Source of the DNA: CAYXDO01 sp964463485
Lineage (GTDB): Bacteria; Myxococcota; Kuafuiibacteriia; Kuafuiibacteriales; Kuafuiibacteriaceae
NCBI GenBank assembly: GCA_964463485.1
Contig: CAYXDO010000017.1
Location: forward strand, 38,892 to 102,891
DNA: 64,000 bases
Direction of reading: 5' to 3'
The notes beneath the pieces are model-generated. The model saw only the letters and a program-made list of their open reading frames with translations. It did not search any database and was not told where the DNA came from. Position numbers and translations under genes: made by a program. Of the stretch, positions 32,847 to 40,954 are shown piece by piece (the first letter of the stretch is position 1; the number at the start of each line of letters is the position of its first letter).

Positions 32847-35012
32847 TCACTTCCCGACCGCCTCCGCTGCCGCCACCGTCTCGTGGAACGGCACCAAGGC
32901 GGCGATGATTCCGTCTCCGATCCCCAAGAGCGCCCAGCCCGCGATCAACCCCGCGCAGAGCGCCTCCTTGGAATCAACCCATAACCGATGGCCGAAGGTC
33001 CCGGCCTTGCCTTCGTTCCGGCGCTCCATCGTCGAAAAGAACAACGCCCCGAGCCACATCATCACCGTGGACTCCGGCGGCAACACCACTCCGAGCCCAA
33101 TCGCCACCGCCGAAAATGGAAACCGATTGCGCGACGCAATCCGCAAAATCTCGAACACCGCCGCCACGATCGCTCCGACCAGCATCGCCCAGGCCGCCGT
33201 CACCGGCAGCACGCCCCAGAGCTTGCGAATGCCATCTACACCGACGTGAACGATCGACTCACCGGGCACCGGCGCCTTACCCATACCCTCGATGACCTTC
33301 GCGATCGCCGACCACTGAAGCGCGGCCGGCACCGCCCAAGTCTCCGTGACGATCGCCTCGATGGTCCCTTTGTCGGGCGTCCAATTCCACAGAAACAATA
33401 GGAAGAAGAGCGGCGTGGACGCGAGCGCACCCGCCACGATCCCGATCGAGTGCCCCCACGCCTGCTGACGCGGCTTGGCCCCCAGCATGTACCCAGGCTT
33501 GATGTCCATCAACAGGTTGGAGGCGTTGCTCGCGACCTCGGTCGTGAGTCCCGCGGTCATCAGGTTCGTGCCCGGGTTGGTCGGATGAAGCGCGCCAAAA
33601 GTGAATTGTGTGATCTTCGAGAGTGACCCGGTCGGCGTCGTCGAAGTCAGCGCGGTGGCGTTGGCCGCGATCAACGTCAACACCACGATCAAGGGAATCG
33701 ACAGCGCTCCAAGCCAAGGCGTGACTCCGAACCACTGCCAGTTGAGGACGATGATCACCGCGGAAAACAGCGGCACGCCGATGAGACTGGCCTTCAGCGG
33801 GAGCTCGATGTCGGCGAGCACGTCCTCGGTCTTCACCTTCTTCTTGAAGATCCCGGTGAACGCGGAGATCAGAACCTTCGGCTTGGCAAAGAGGCCCACC
33901 ATCGAAGCCGTCACCATCATCGCGACGCCCCACCACAGACACCACGTGTTCGTCAGGTGCGCTCGCCCGAAGACGGCCTGGACCATGTCGTAGGTGTGGT
34001 CGGGTTGAACGATCTTCGCCCAATTCTTTGGGATGATTTCACCGGCTGCGATCATGAAAGGGGCGAGGATGAGGAAATTGGCGACCATACCGATGAGGAG
34101 AGAGTTCGCGGTACGCATACCCATCAGCCCGCCGGCGCCGATCATCGACAAATCGAAGGCGAGGATCACTCCGAGCTGCTGGAAGTTGACGCCCTTGATG
34201 TTGGGAACCCACAGCGCATGTTTGGCCGCGAGGTGGTAGTACCACTCATCGAGTCGCTCGGGCAGCTTGAGCAGCTGCTCCTTGGCTTTGAAAATCCCGA
34301 GCAGCTTGATTTGCAGGACCGCCATGTACCCATCCGCGACCAGCACCTGGAGACTCGCGCCGAGCGCTGCGGTCGCGGCGAGCGCTTTGGCCTTGAATAC
34401 GCCCGCGTCCACACCGGCGGCCGAGTCTGCGGCAGGCCCCGAGGCCGCGACGTTCTTCGTCCCGCCCTGCGGTGCGTCCGGGTACAGCGAGTCGAGCACC
34501 ACCGCGCACGCGCGGCCCTCCGGGAACGGCTGCTGCTCGTCGTTGATGAACCGCCGCTTCATCGGAAACGCGACGAGCACACCGAGCACGCTCGCAAAGA
34601 CGTTCCAAATCAGCATCTGATACCAAATCATCGGAGCGTTCGTGACGAACATGAAGGCCATGAGCGCGGAGATCAGTGGGCCGGTCATGTACCCGGCGGC
34701 GGTCGCGATCGACTGCACCGCGTTGTTCTCGAGGATCGTGAGGTCCTTCGAAACGCCCGTCTTCGACAGTCCGCGAAAGATCACGAAGGACAAGATCACA
34801 CTCGTGACGCCGACGCCGAGGGTCCAACCGGTCTTGGCGCCGATGTAGAGGTTGGTGGCGGAGAGAATGCCGCCGAGAAAAAAGCCGGTGATCGCCGAGC
34901 GGAGCGTCAATTGAGGCATCTCGCCGCGATAGACGTTCTCGAGCCACCAACGATCCTTTTGTTCGCGAGTCCACGAGCGGATCTGCTCGTCCGACAGGTT
35001 GGGAAGCGCCAT
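32847..35012 (-). CDS. OPT-family oligopeptide/metal-chelate transporter
   Basis: 721 aa integral membrane protein with about 14-16 predicted helices. Proton-coupled uptake of oligopeptides or metal chelates is typical of the OPT/YSL superfamily. Motifs: 'LTLRSAITGFFLGGILSATN' and 'LYIGAKTGWTLGVGV' at the N-terminus, 'MKRRFINDEQQPFPEGRACA' (the conserved PFP.G.A signature), 'NLLMDIKPGYMLGAKPRQQ' mid-chain, and 'GLGVVLPPESTVMMWLGALF' near the C-terminus. Monocistronic; ATG 35012. Substrate cannot be read. Confidence 0.93.
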   Translation of the reverse strand: MALPNLSDEQIRSWTREQKDRWWLENVYRGEMPQLTLRSAITGFFLGGILSATNLYIGAKTGWTLGVGVTSVILSFVIFRGLSKTGVSKDLTILENNAVQSIATAAGYMTGPLISALMAFMFVTNAPMIWYQMLIWNVFASVLGVLVAFPMKRRFINDEQQPFPEGRACAVVLDSLYPDAPQGGTKNVAASGPAADSAAGVDAGVFKAKALAATAALGASLQVLVADGYMAVLQIKLLGIFKAKEQLLKLPERLDEWYYHLAAKHALWVPNIKGVNFQQLGVILAFDLSMIGAGGLMGMRTANSLLIGMVANFLILAPFMIAAGEIIPKNWAKIVQPDHTYDMVQAVFGRAHLTNTWCLWWGVAMMVTASMVGLFAKPKVLISAFTGIFKKKVKTEDVLADIELPLKASLIGVPLFSAVIIVLNWQWFGVTPWLGALSIPLIVVLTLIAANATALTSTTPTGSLSKITQFTFGALHPTNPGTNLMTAGLTTEVASNASNLLMDIKPGYMLGAKPRQQAWGHSIGIVAGALASTPLFFLLFLWNWTPDKGTIEAIVTETWAVPAALQWSAIAKVIEGMGKAPVPGESIVHVGVDGIRKLWGVLPVTAAWAMLVGAIVAAVFEILRIASRNRFPFSAVAIGLGVVLPPESTVMMWLGALFFSTMERRNEGKAGTFGHRLWVDSKEALCAGLIAGWALLGIGDGIIAALVPFHETVAAAEAVGK

Positions 35013-35069
35013 GCGGCGGGCACTGTACCCGAGAGAGGCGCCAGCTCCAACGATGGTCGGCAGCTCGCC

Positions 35070-35960
35070 CTACGGCCGCTCGGGCCAGAGCAACTCGTCC
35101 ATGAACAGCGCGAAGACCGAGCGATCACGCCAGTCGCGGCGCGTCTTTCCGTAAAGGCCTGGCGCGTCCAGCTCGTCTTCGGAATAGACGGCGCCGAAGG
35201 CCTTCTCCGCGTAAATGGCGACGGCCTCGTCGACCCAGCGGCGAGACCGATAGACGGGCATCAGGAACTTGTCGATGGACTCACGCTCGACCTTGGTCAG
35301 CGCCAGAAAATGCACCGCGTGGGTCATCTCGTGGACCATCAGGTGTCGCTTTCGAGAGACGAGCTCCTCTCTGAGTCCGAGGAGGGCCGTGGGGGCCTTG
35401 TCGTCGTTGAAGAAGATCCCGGAGGCGATGGGGTTCGTGTTGGGCGGAAATCCATACTCGCGGTAGTCGCGCCCGCTGGGGATGAGTACGACCTCGATGG
35501 GTTTGGCCAGCAGGAGTCTACGGCAAATCGCCGGGTTGCCCGACACGACCCTCGACAGCCCCGATAACGCGGCTTTCTGTTCGGGTTCGGCCGCGCCGTT
35601 AAAACTCAGGCGAAGCTTCTCGTCGACGAGTCGCGAGACGAGCTCGGGAGCGGTGCGCGCCCGAGGCTTCCGCGGCGCCTCGAACAAATCACCTCCGCGC
35701 AACAGGGTGAAGGCGGGCAGGGCCAAATCGCGAGGTCCAGGCGGCCTCTTGGAGGCTCTGGCGAGCTCGGCTTGCCAGCGCTTCGGATCGGAGAGGTCGA
35801 GCGGACTGGCCTGGCGGGCGTGGTCGTCGGAGACATACTCGTCCAGCGAGCTGTTGCCCGCTCCGGAGGCTGCGACCGATCTGCGGCTGAACCAAGAAAT
35901 CTCGTGCAGCCTACCCGTTTGGCGGCGACATGTGTATGCTTCTACGTGTTGCGTCCTCAC
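35070..35960 (-). CDS. Putative zinc metallopeptidase-like protein (HExxH)
   Basis: 296 aa from GTG 35960; the start is uncertain because the first 45 residues overlap the 5' end of the divergent lipoprotein gene and no better ATG exists. The only recognisable motif is 'LMVHEMTHAVHFLAL' (HExxH plus a following His), with a downstream 'WVDEAVAIYAEKAFG' Glu that could be the third ligand, as in gluzincins (HEMTH...EAVA). 'DYREYGFPPNTNP' precedes it. No clear signal peptide is seen. Function unknown; it might act on envelope proteins. Confidence 0.65.
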   Translation of the reverse strand: MRTQHVEAYTCRRQTGRLHEISWFSRRSVAASGAGNSSLDEYVSDDHARQASPLDLSDPKRWQAELARASKRPPGPRDLALPAFTLLRGGDLFEAPRKPRARTAPELVSRLVDEKLRLSFNGAAEPEQKAALSGLSRVVSGNPAICRRLLLAKPIEVVLIPSGRDYREYGFPPNTNPIASGIFFNDDKAPTALLGLREELVSRKRHLMVHEMTHAVHFLALTKVERESIDKFLMPVYRSRRWVDEAVAIYAEKAFGAVYSEDELDAPGLYGKTRRDWRDRSVFALFMDELLWPERP

Positions 35961-36797
35961 CCGACCGTGATGTTGGCTTGCGTCCTGGGTTGCTCCCAGG
36001 AGGAGACGCAGCGGCTCACGCGTGACACTTCCTCCGACGCTATGCCTTCCGACCGAAGCTCAGCGGACCAGGACTCCCCGGACCGGGACGCTCCGGACCG
36101 AAGAGCTCCGGGGTGCCTGGAGGCGACAGACTGCGCCGGAGGCTTGCCGACGTGCCCGACGTTCGGCGGGTGCGGGTGTGGGAGTTGGGTGACTTGCCAC
36201 CAAGGCGCGTGCCTGAGCTACTCCGTGGATTTTTGTCTTCCGGACGGCGGCTCTGCGGATCCCGACGCCGGCGTGCCGGACGCGGCCGTCCGCGACTCGG
36301 GTGCTTCGGACCTCGAGACGTGCTCGACACCGGCCGATTGCGACGCGCTCCCGACCGATGTTTGTTTTCACCAACCCACGATCACGAGCTGTGTCGATGG
36401 GTTCTGCGTGAGGGAGTGCGGTGGAGTCTCGAGGAGCTGCAGCTCGACCGAGTCGTGTCTCGAGTGCGACAATCAACGAAGCTGCGAAAACCATTGCGCA
36501 TCGGCGGGAATTCGGTGGACGCCGCGCATCGAGCACGCGAGCTGTGAGCTCTGGCCCGGAACCCACCAACCCATGCTCGACACCGAGCTCGTCATCGTCG
36601 ACGAGCAGGGACCTTCCTGTGAGCACCGGATTCTGCGGGGTCAGGACGTCATCGGGTCCTACCTCTTGCTCGAAGACTTCTCGTACCTCGCCCACATCCC
36701 GGAGCTCGGCGGCACCTGCCTCGGCACCTCGCTTCCGACCGGCCTCGAGCGCGTCGCGCTCGCGTGCCCGGCCTGCACCTTCGTGCTCGTCTTCTGA
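35946..36797 (+). CDS. Cys-rich putative lipoprotein
   Basis: 283 aa from GTG 35946 (VLRPHPTVMLACVLGC, lipobox VLGC). ATG 35970 is closer but leaves only seven residues before the Cys, so the GTG is preferred. After the lipidation site comes an Asp/Ser/Arg/Pro-rich linker, then several Cys-dense segments ('CLEATDCAGGLPTCPTFGGC', 'CSTPADCDALPTDVC', 'CSSTESCLECDNQRSC') likely stabilised by disulfides, and a C-terminal beta domain ending 'CPACTFVLVF'. Family not recognised. The last codons and stop fall in the first unit of a 13-bp tandem repeat. Confidence 0.7.
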   Translation: MLRPHPTVMLACVLGCSQEETQRLTRDTSSDAMPSDRSSADQDSPDRDAPDRRAPGCLEATDCAGGLPTCPTFGGCGCGSWVTCHQGACLSYSVDFCLPDGGSADPDAGVPDAAVRDSGASDLETCSTPADCDALPTDVCFHQPTITSCVDGFCVRECGGVSRSCSSTESCLECDNQRSCENHCASAGIRWTPRIEHASCELWPGTHQPMLDTELVIVDEQGPSCEHRILRGQDVIGSYLLLEDFSYLAHIPELGGTCLGTSLPTGLERVALACPACTFVLVF

Positions 36798-36850
36798 CCT
36801 CGTCTTCTGACCTCGTCTTCTGACCTCGTCTTCTGACCTTGTCTTCTGAC
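36786..36850. repeat. Five 13-bp tandem repeats over a stop codon
   Basis: CTCGTCTTCTGAC occurs at 36786, 36799, 36812 and 36825, with a one-base variant at 36838. The first copy contains the final codons and TGA of the lipoprotein gene, so every extra copy repeats the stop in a rotating frame. A slipped-strand duplication of the gene end is the simplest origin. Confidence 0.92.
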
Positions 36851-36952
36851 CGGCATGCCTCGAAAATTCGACGCTGGCCCGCGGGCTTCTGAGGGATCCC
36901 TGCGAATGAGCCAACGATTTCGCGGGGCCCCTCCCATGCTACCGCTCGGTCC

Positions 36953-39205
36953 ATGTCTCCAGCTCGTTCATCATCTCCGATCGCGGCGCTCTCCCTCTGC
37001 GTCGGCCTCATCGGCTGCCAAGGATCTCGGGAAAAGCTGCCCGACCACGACGTCCCCGTCGTCCCCGGGACGAACGTCACTCCAAAGCCATCGCCGGACA
37101 CCGAGCGCACTCGGTCCGAAGTGCTCGCCGCGCTCGAAGCGGTCAAAGCTTTCCGTCGCGCCGAGCTCGAGGCCCGATGGGCGGCCCCGCTCGCCGCCGC
37201 CGAGCCCGTGTCCACGACTCAGCTCGTCGGCCTCGATACGATTCAGGCCTCGGCGCTTGCCTTGACCTCGGCGGAGCTCGACGCGCTCGCTCTGAAGAGC
37301 TTCGTCGTCTCCGACGCTCGATCGTTCCCTAGCTTCGTGTATGGGTATGACACCCTGTACTCACAGGACCTGCCGCTGTTCGTCTCCGGTGACTCGATCC
37401 TCCACGCGGTCCACCGTTCGTACGATCTCATCCTCAAATCGATCGAGACCGCCTCGCTCATCCCCGAGCTCGACGCTTTGCTGCTCGGTATGCGTGAGGC
37501 GCTGGCCGCCGGCGCCGCTCGGGACCTCGGGACGACCGCCGAGAACGACGCGGACTTCTATCTCACCGTGGCCCTGTCGCTCTTGCGCGAGCAACCCGTC
37601 GCACCCGTGCTCGCGGCCGAACCCGAGCTGGTGACGGCGTTCATCCAGAGCGCAACTCAGGCCCAAGGTTCGCAGCGACGGGAGATCTTCGGGGTCAATC
37701 GAGTCTTCGATTTCTCCCAGTTCACGCCGCGCGGCCACTACACCGACTCCGCGGAGCTCTCTCGGTATTTCAAGGCGATGATGTGGCTCGGCCGCATCGA
37801 TCTGAGGCTCCTCGAAACTCAGCCCGATCACACTCAGAAATTTCACCGCCGGCAGTTCGAGGGGATGCTCGCGCTGAATGCCCTCGTCACTCCGACCTCG
37901 CGGGCTCACTATGATCGGCTCGATCGCACGATCAGCGCCTTCGTGGGCGAGAAAGACAACATGACGATCGACGAGGTGAAGTCGCTCCTCGAAGACTTGG
38001 GGGCGTCGAGCCTGGCGGGTCTTGCCGCCATCGACGACGCGACTCTCGCACAAGCCATCGCGACCGGAGGTTACGGAGCTCAGCGGATCTCGAGCCACAT
38101 CATGGTGAATGGGCTCGGGAGCGGCACCATGCCACTCTCCGCGACCTTCCTGCTCCTCGGCCAGCGGTACGTGGTCGACTCCCACGTGTTCAGCAACGTC
38201 GTCTACGACCGCGTCCAGGGCGGAGCGGTCAAGCGGATGATGCCCAACCCGCTCGACGCTGCGTTCGCTGCGTTTGGTAACAATCAAGCGGCGTCCCTGT
38301 TGGCCCCCGAGCTCGATGAGTTCAACTACGCCCCCGACCTCGCGGCCATGCGGGTCTTGGTGGACGAGCACGACAAGGCTTACTGGGAAGGTAATCTCTA
38401 CAACCTGTGGCTCTCGTCGATTCGAACCCTGTCGCCGACGAGCGAGCTCTCCGATCCGGCGGCGCACGGCATTCCGACGGTGGTCGGGACCGAGGCGTGG
38501 GGTCGACGAGTCTTGAACACTCAGCTCGCGTCCTGGGCCGAGCTTCGGCACGACACCATCCTGTACGTGAAGCAGTCGTACACCGGCGGGGTGTCTTGTG
38601 AGTTTCCGGACGCCTACGTGGAGCCGAACCCGGCGTTCTTCCATTCTCTCGAGATCTTCGCGACCGAGGGCCGCGAGCTCGTGGCGAACCTCGCGCTCTC
38701 TGCCGACCCCGCCCTCGCGACCGCCATCACGACTTACTTCGAGAAGCTCCACGAGGTCTCGAGCATCTTGCGCGAGATGGCCGAGTATCAGCGCGCAGGA
38801 ACGCCGTTCACCGACGCCATGATGACTTTCATCAATCAGGCCGTGCGAGTCCAGAACGGCTGTGGCGGCGCGTGGGAGGTCGACGGCTGGTACGCCGACT
38901 TGTTCTTCAACCCGGTGGCCGGCGCCGACTTCGATCCGACCATCGCCGACGTCCATACTCAGCCCACCGACGAGGTCGGCAACGAAGTCGGTCGAGTGCT
39001 TCACGTCGCTACCGGCGGCCCGCGACTCATGGTCGTTTCGTTCGAGACCTGCAATGGTCCGCGCGCTTACGCCGGACTCGTGTCTACCTACTTCGAGAGA
39101 GTGACGGAAGACTACGAGCGACTCACCGACGAGGATTGGTCGGCCGAGCTCTCGCAGGCACGTCCCGCCGACGTCGCGTGGATGTCGGACCTCGTGGTAC
39201 GCTGA
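36953..39205 (+). CDS. DUF3160 lipoprotein
   Basis: 750 aa. Lipoprotein signal MSPARSSSPIAALSLCVGLIGC (lipobox LIGC). The body matches DUF3160: 'FVVSDARSFPSFVYGYDTLY' and 'LPLFVSGDSILHAVHRSYD' near the N-terminus, 'YFKAMMWLGRIDLR' mid-chain, 'MPLSATFLLLGQRYVVDSHV', 'ELRHDTILYVKQSYTGG', and a C-terminal block 'VGRVLHVATGGPRLMVVSFE'. DUF3160 proteins are secreted or surface proteins of unknown role, common in Myxococcota and archaea. The last 53 bases are near-duplicated 820 bp downstream on the far side of a toxin-antitoxin pair. Confidence 0.9.
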   Translation: MSPARSSSPIAALSLCVGLIGCQGSREKLPDHDVPVVPGTNVTPKPSPDTERTRSEVLAALEAVKAFRRAELEARWAAPLAAAEPVSTTQLVGLDTIQASALALTSAELDALALKSFVVSDARSFPSFVYGYDTLYSQDLPLFVSGDSILHAVHRSYDLILKSIETASLIPELDALLLGMREALAAGAARDLGTTAENDADFYLTVALSLLREQPVAPVLAAEPELVTAFIQSATQAQGSQRREIFGVNRVFDFSQFTPRGHYTDSAELSRYFKAMMWLGRIDLRLLETQPDHTQKFHRRQFEGMLALNALVTPTSRAHYDRLDRTISAFVGEKDNMTIDEVKSLLEDLGASSLAGLAAIDDATLAQAIATGGYGAQRISSHIMVNGLGSGTMPLSATFLLLGQRYVVDSHVFSNVVYDRVQGGAVKRMMPNPLDAAFAAFGNNQAASLLAPELDEFNYAPDLAAMRVLVDEHDKAYWEGNLYNLWLSSIRTLSPTSELSDPAAHGIPTVVGTEAWGRRVLNTQLASWAELRHDTILYVKQSYTGGVSCEFPDAYVEPNPAFFHSLEIFATEGRELVANLALSADPALATAITTYFEKLHEVSSILREMAEYQRAGTPFTDAMMTFINQAVRVQNGCGGAWEVDGWYADLFFNPVAGADFDPTIADVHTQPTDEVGNEVGRVLHVATGGPRLMVVSFETCNGPRAYAGLVSTYFERVTEDYERLTDEDWSAELSQARPADVAWMSDLVVR

Positions 39206-39207
39206 CC
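39153..39207. repeat. 55-bp direct repeat, copy A (3' end of DUF3160 gene)
   Basis: This segment comprises the last 17 codons plus the stop of the DUF3160 gene. It matches 39973-40027 at 51 of 55 positions. The pair encloses the vapBC-like module exactly like duplicated attachment ends, although no recombinase gene lies between them. Confidence 0.88.
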
Positions 39208-39247
39208 CGAATCAATCGGGGCGCTGCGCGGAATCGCGCATCGGGCT

Positions 39248-39646
39248 TCAGGATCCCGAGTCGTCGCAGACGACCTCGAATTCCAGCTCGGGTATTCGGC
39301 CAAAGTGCCGCCCGTTGCGAGTCAAAAGCCGAGCCCCGAGGACACAAGCCGTCACTCCAATCGCGATGTCGGCGCCGTGCCGTCGCGGCGAACCAAGCAA
39401 ACGAAACACAGCCGCCGCCCGCTCGCTAAGCGCCTCGCTGAACGGGACGATTCCGTCCTCGAAGAAGAAGGAGCGAGCTACGGCCATCTGTTCGGGCGTT
39501 CGCGGACCCCTTCCGAACTCGTACCAAGCGATCGCGCTCATCTGAATCTGGGCATCGGAGCGAGCTAGCGCGACCAGACGTTCCCACTCTAGCCCCCTCC
39601 GCGACAGGGCGTGGACCAGAAAGTCCGTGTCGAGATGGACGAGCAT
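39248..39646 (-). CDS. vapC: PIN-domain ribonuclease toxin (VapC family)
   Basis: 132 aa. PIN fold RNase that typically cleaves tRNA or rRNA when released from its antitoxin. Acidic active-site residues are visible: Asp in 'MLVHLDTDFLVHAL', Glu in 'ISAIAWYEFGRG'-like segment ('MSAIAWYEFGRG'), and Asp in 'RRHGADIAIGVTACVLGARL', followed by 'LLTRNGRHFGRIPEL'. Overlaps the upstream antitoxin by 4 nt (ATGA), the normal vapBC order. Located between 55-bp direct repeats. Confidence 0.93.
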   Translation of the reverse strand: MLVHLDTDFLVHALSRRGLEWERLVALARSDAQIQMSAIAWYEFGRGPRTPEQMAVARSFFFEDGIVPFSEALSERAAAVFRLLGSPRRHGADIAIGVTACVLGARLLTRNGRHFGRIPELEFEVVCDDSGS

Positions 39647-39900
39647 CAGAACCCACCGTCTTCCGACTTGAGGCGCCTGATCTCTGCCGCCGCGTCGTGA
39701 CCTTCGAACAACTCGGCGAGCCGTTTCAGCGTCTTGACGCGCCCCACGCGCGCGCTTTTGGGCACGCCGAGCACGACCTCTCGATGCCCTAAAACCGCCC
39801 GGCGAATGGCCTCAGATGTCGAGCACTGGTAGTGCGCGGCCAGGTCTTTCGCGGCGCGGCGAACTTCGTCGTCCAAGATCAGCGAGGTTCGAGTCGACAT
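39646..39900 (-). CDS. vapB: VapB-type antitoxin (ribbon-helix-helix)
   Basis: 84 aa. N-terminal 'TSLILDDEVRRAAKDLAAHY' and 'STSEAIRRAVLGHR' give a ribbon-helix-helix DNA-binding unit; the charged C-terminus ('KTLKRLAELFEGHDAAAEI') would wrap the PIN toxin. It is expected to neutralise the adjacent toxin and autorepress the operon. Its ATG lies about 4 nt after a candidate -10 element, so the message may be nearly leaderless. Confidence 0.88.
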   Translation of the reverse strand: MSTRTSLILDDEVRRAAKDLAAHYQCSTSEAIRRAVLGHREVVLGVPKSARVGRVKTLKRLAELFEGHDAAAEIRRLKSEDGGF

Positions 39901-39903
39901 ACC

Positions 39904-39934
39904 ATATGCTTGTCATGCTGACTCGCGCTGTCAA
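39904..39934 (-). promoter_or_regulatory. Candidate vapBC promoter
   Basis: Read on the minus strand: TTGACA (39929-39934), 19-nt spacer, GCATAT (39904-39909), then ATG at 39900. The -35 is consensus; spacer is long and the -10 imperfect. ATGC-TGTC-ATGC elements within it could be the RHH operator. Inferred, not proven. Confidence 0.4.
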
Positions 39935-39972
39935 CACAGTCACTTCAGCGAGGCGGGGAGGGCGTGAGTATG

Positions 39973-40027
39973 CGCAGGCACGCCCCGCCAACGTCGCGTG
40001 CAGGTCGGACCTCGTGGTACGCTGACC
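39973..40027. repeat. 55-bp direct repeat, copy B
   Basis: Second copy of the DUF3160 gene end, 51/55 identical to 39153-39207, in the spacer before the TauE-like gene. Here it is not translated in the original frame. Copy A to copy B spans 875 bp and contains only vapBC. Confidence 0.88.
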
Positions 40028-40034
40028 TGGTCGA

Positions 40035-40766
40035 GTGGAGCTCACCGCCTTTCTCCTGGTCCTCGCCGCCTTCGTCACCGCGATCCTCTCCGGAATCCTC
40101 GGTATGGCCGGCGGTCTCGTGCTCATGGGCGTCGCTGCTACGATCTTGCCCGTCGCTTCGGCCATGGTCTTTCACGGAGCGACCCAGCTCGCCAGCAACG
40201 GCTCGCGGGCCTTCGTCCTCCGCGCTCACATCCGTTGGAGGACCGTCGGCTGGCAAGCCGCCGGCGCCGTCGCGGCCCTCGCCCTCCACCTGGCGATGTC
40301 GTTCACACCCGACCGTCCCACCCTGCTGCTCGTGCTCGGAGCCATCCCTTTCGTCGCCCGAGCGCTGCCAAAGTCATCTTGGCTGGATGCGTCCCGACCC
40401 CTGTCCGCCGCCGCGTGCGGCTTCGTCACGACCGGCCTTCAACTCATCGCCGGCGTGGCCGGTCCGCTCCTCGACGTTTGGTTCTTGAATGTGGCCTTCG
40501 ATCGAAAAGAGATCGTGGCCACCAAGGCGGCTACTCAAGCTTTGTCGCACTCCTTCAAGATCCTGCGGTTTGCACCCCTCATCGGATCCACCGACGGAGT
40601 GAGTGTGGAGATCCTGGCGGCGTCGGCCATCGCGGCGCTCGCGGGAACGGCCGTGGGAACTCGGATCCTGGAGCGAGTCTCCGAGAGGGATTTCAGGAAA
40701 TGGACCGGCTGGACGGTGCTCGCGATCGGAACCGTCTACATCGCGCAGGCGATCGCGGGATGCTGA
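40035..40766 (+). CDS. TauE/SafE-family membrane permease
   Basis: 243 aa from GTG 40035. About eight hydrophobic helices. The N-terminal 'LAAFVTAILSGILGMAGGLVLMG' with the G-x-G-G-x-L element and the mid-chain repeat 'GFVTTGLQLIAGVAGPLLDVWF' match the two-fold pattern of TauE/SafE (formerly DUF81) proteins. The family exports or imports sulfur-containing anions such as sulfite, sulfoacetate or taurine products. No sulfur genes are next to it, so the substrate is unknown. The start codon is 8 nt past repeat copy B. Confidence 0.88.
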   Translation: MELTAFLLVLAAFVTAILSGILGMAGGLVLMGVAATILPVASAMVFHGATQLASNGSRAFVLRAHIRWRTVGWQAAGAVAALALHLAMSFTPDRPTLLLVLGAIPFVARALPKSSWLDASRPLSAAACGFVTTGLQLIAGVAGPLLDVWFLNVAFDRKEIVATKAATQALSHSFKILRFAPLIGSTDGVSVEILAASAIAALAGTAVGTRILERVSERDFRKWTGWTVLAIGTVYIAQAIAGC

Positions 40767-40954
40767 ACCTCACCCACAAGTCACGGACGAACGTCGGAGA
40801 AGTACACGGCCAAGCGGTCCTCGAGAGCTATGGAATACCAGCGTCGTCACCGGCGGGAGACGCCGAAATTCTCGCTGGACTTCCGAGCTTGGCCTGGTCT
40901 CGACGGTCCTCTCGGAAGTTGACAACTCATACCCACCCAGCCCCCATACGAAAA

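Noticed and set aside
33957..35567. 536-aa open frame opposite the OPT transporter and metallopeptidase genes
   Set aside because: It spans two real minus-strand genes and their spacer, and has no domain pattern.
39998..40954. Long N-terminal extension of the transglutaminase-like lipoprotein
   Set aside because: It overlaps the whole TauE-like gene in another frame; ATG 40955 begins a proper lipoprotein signal.
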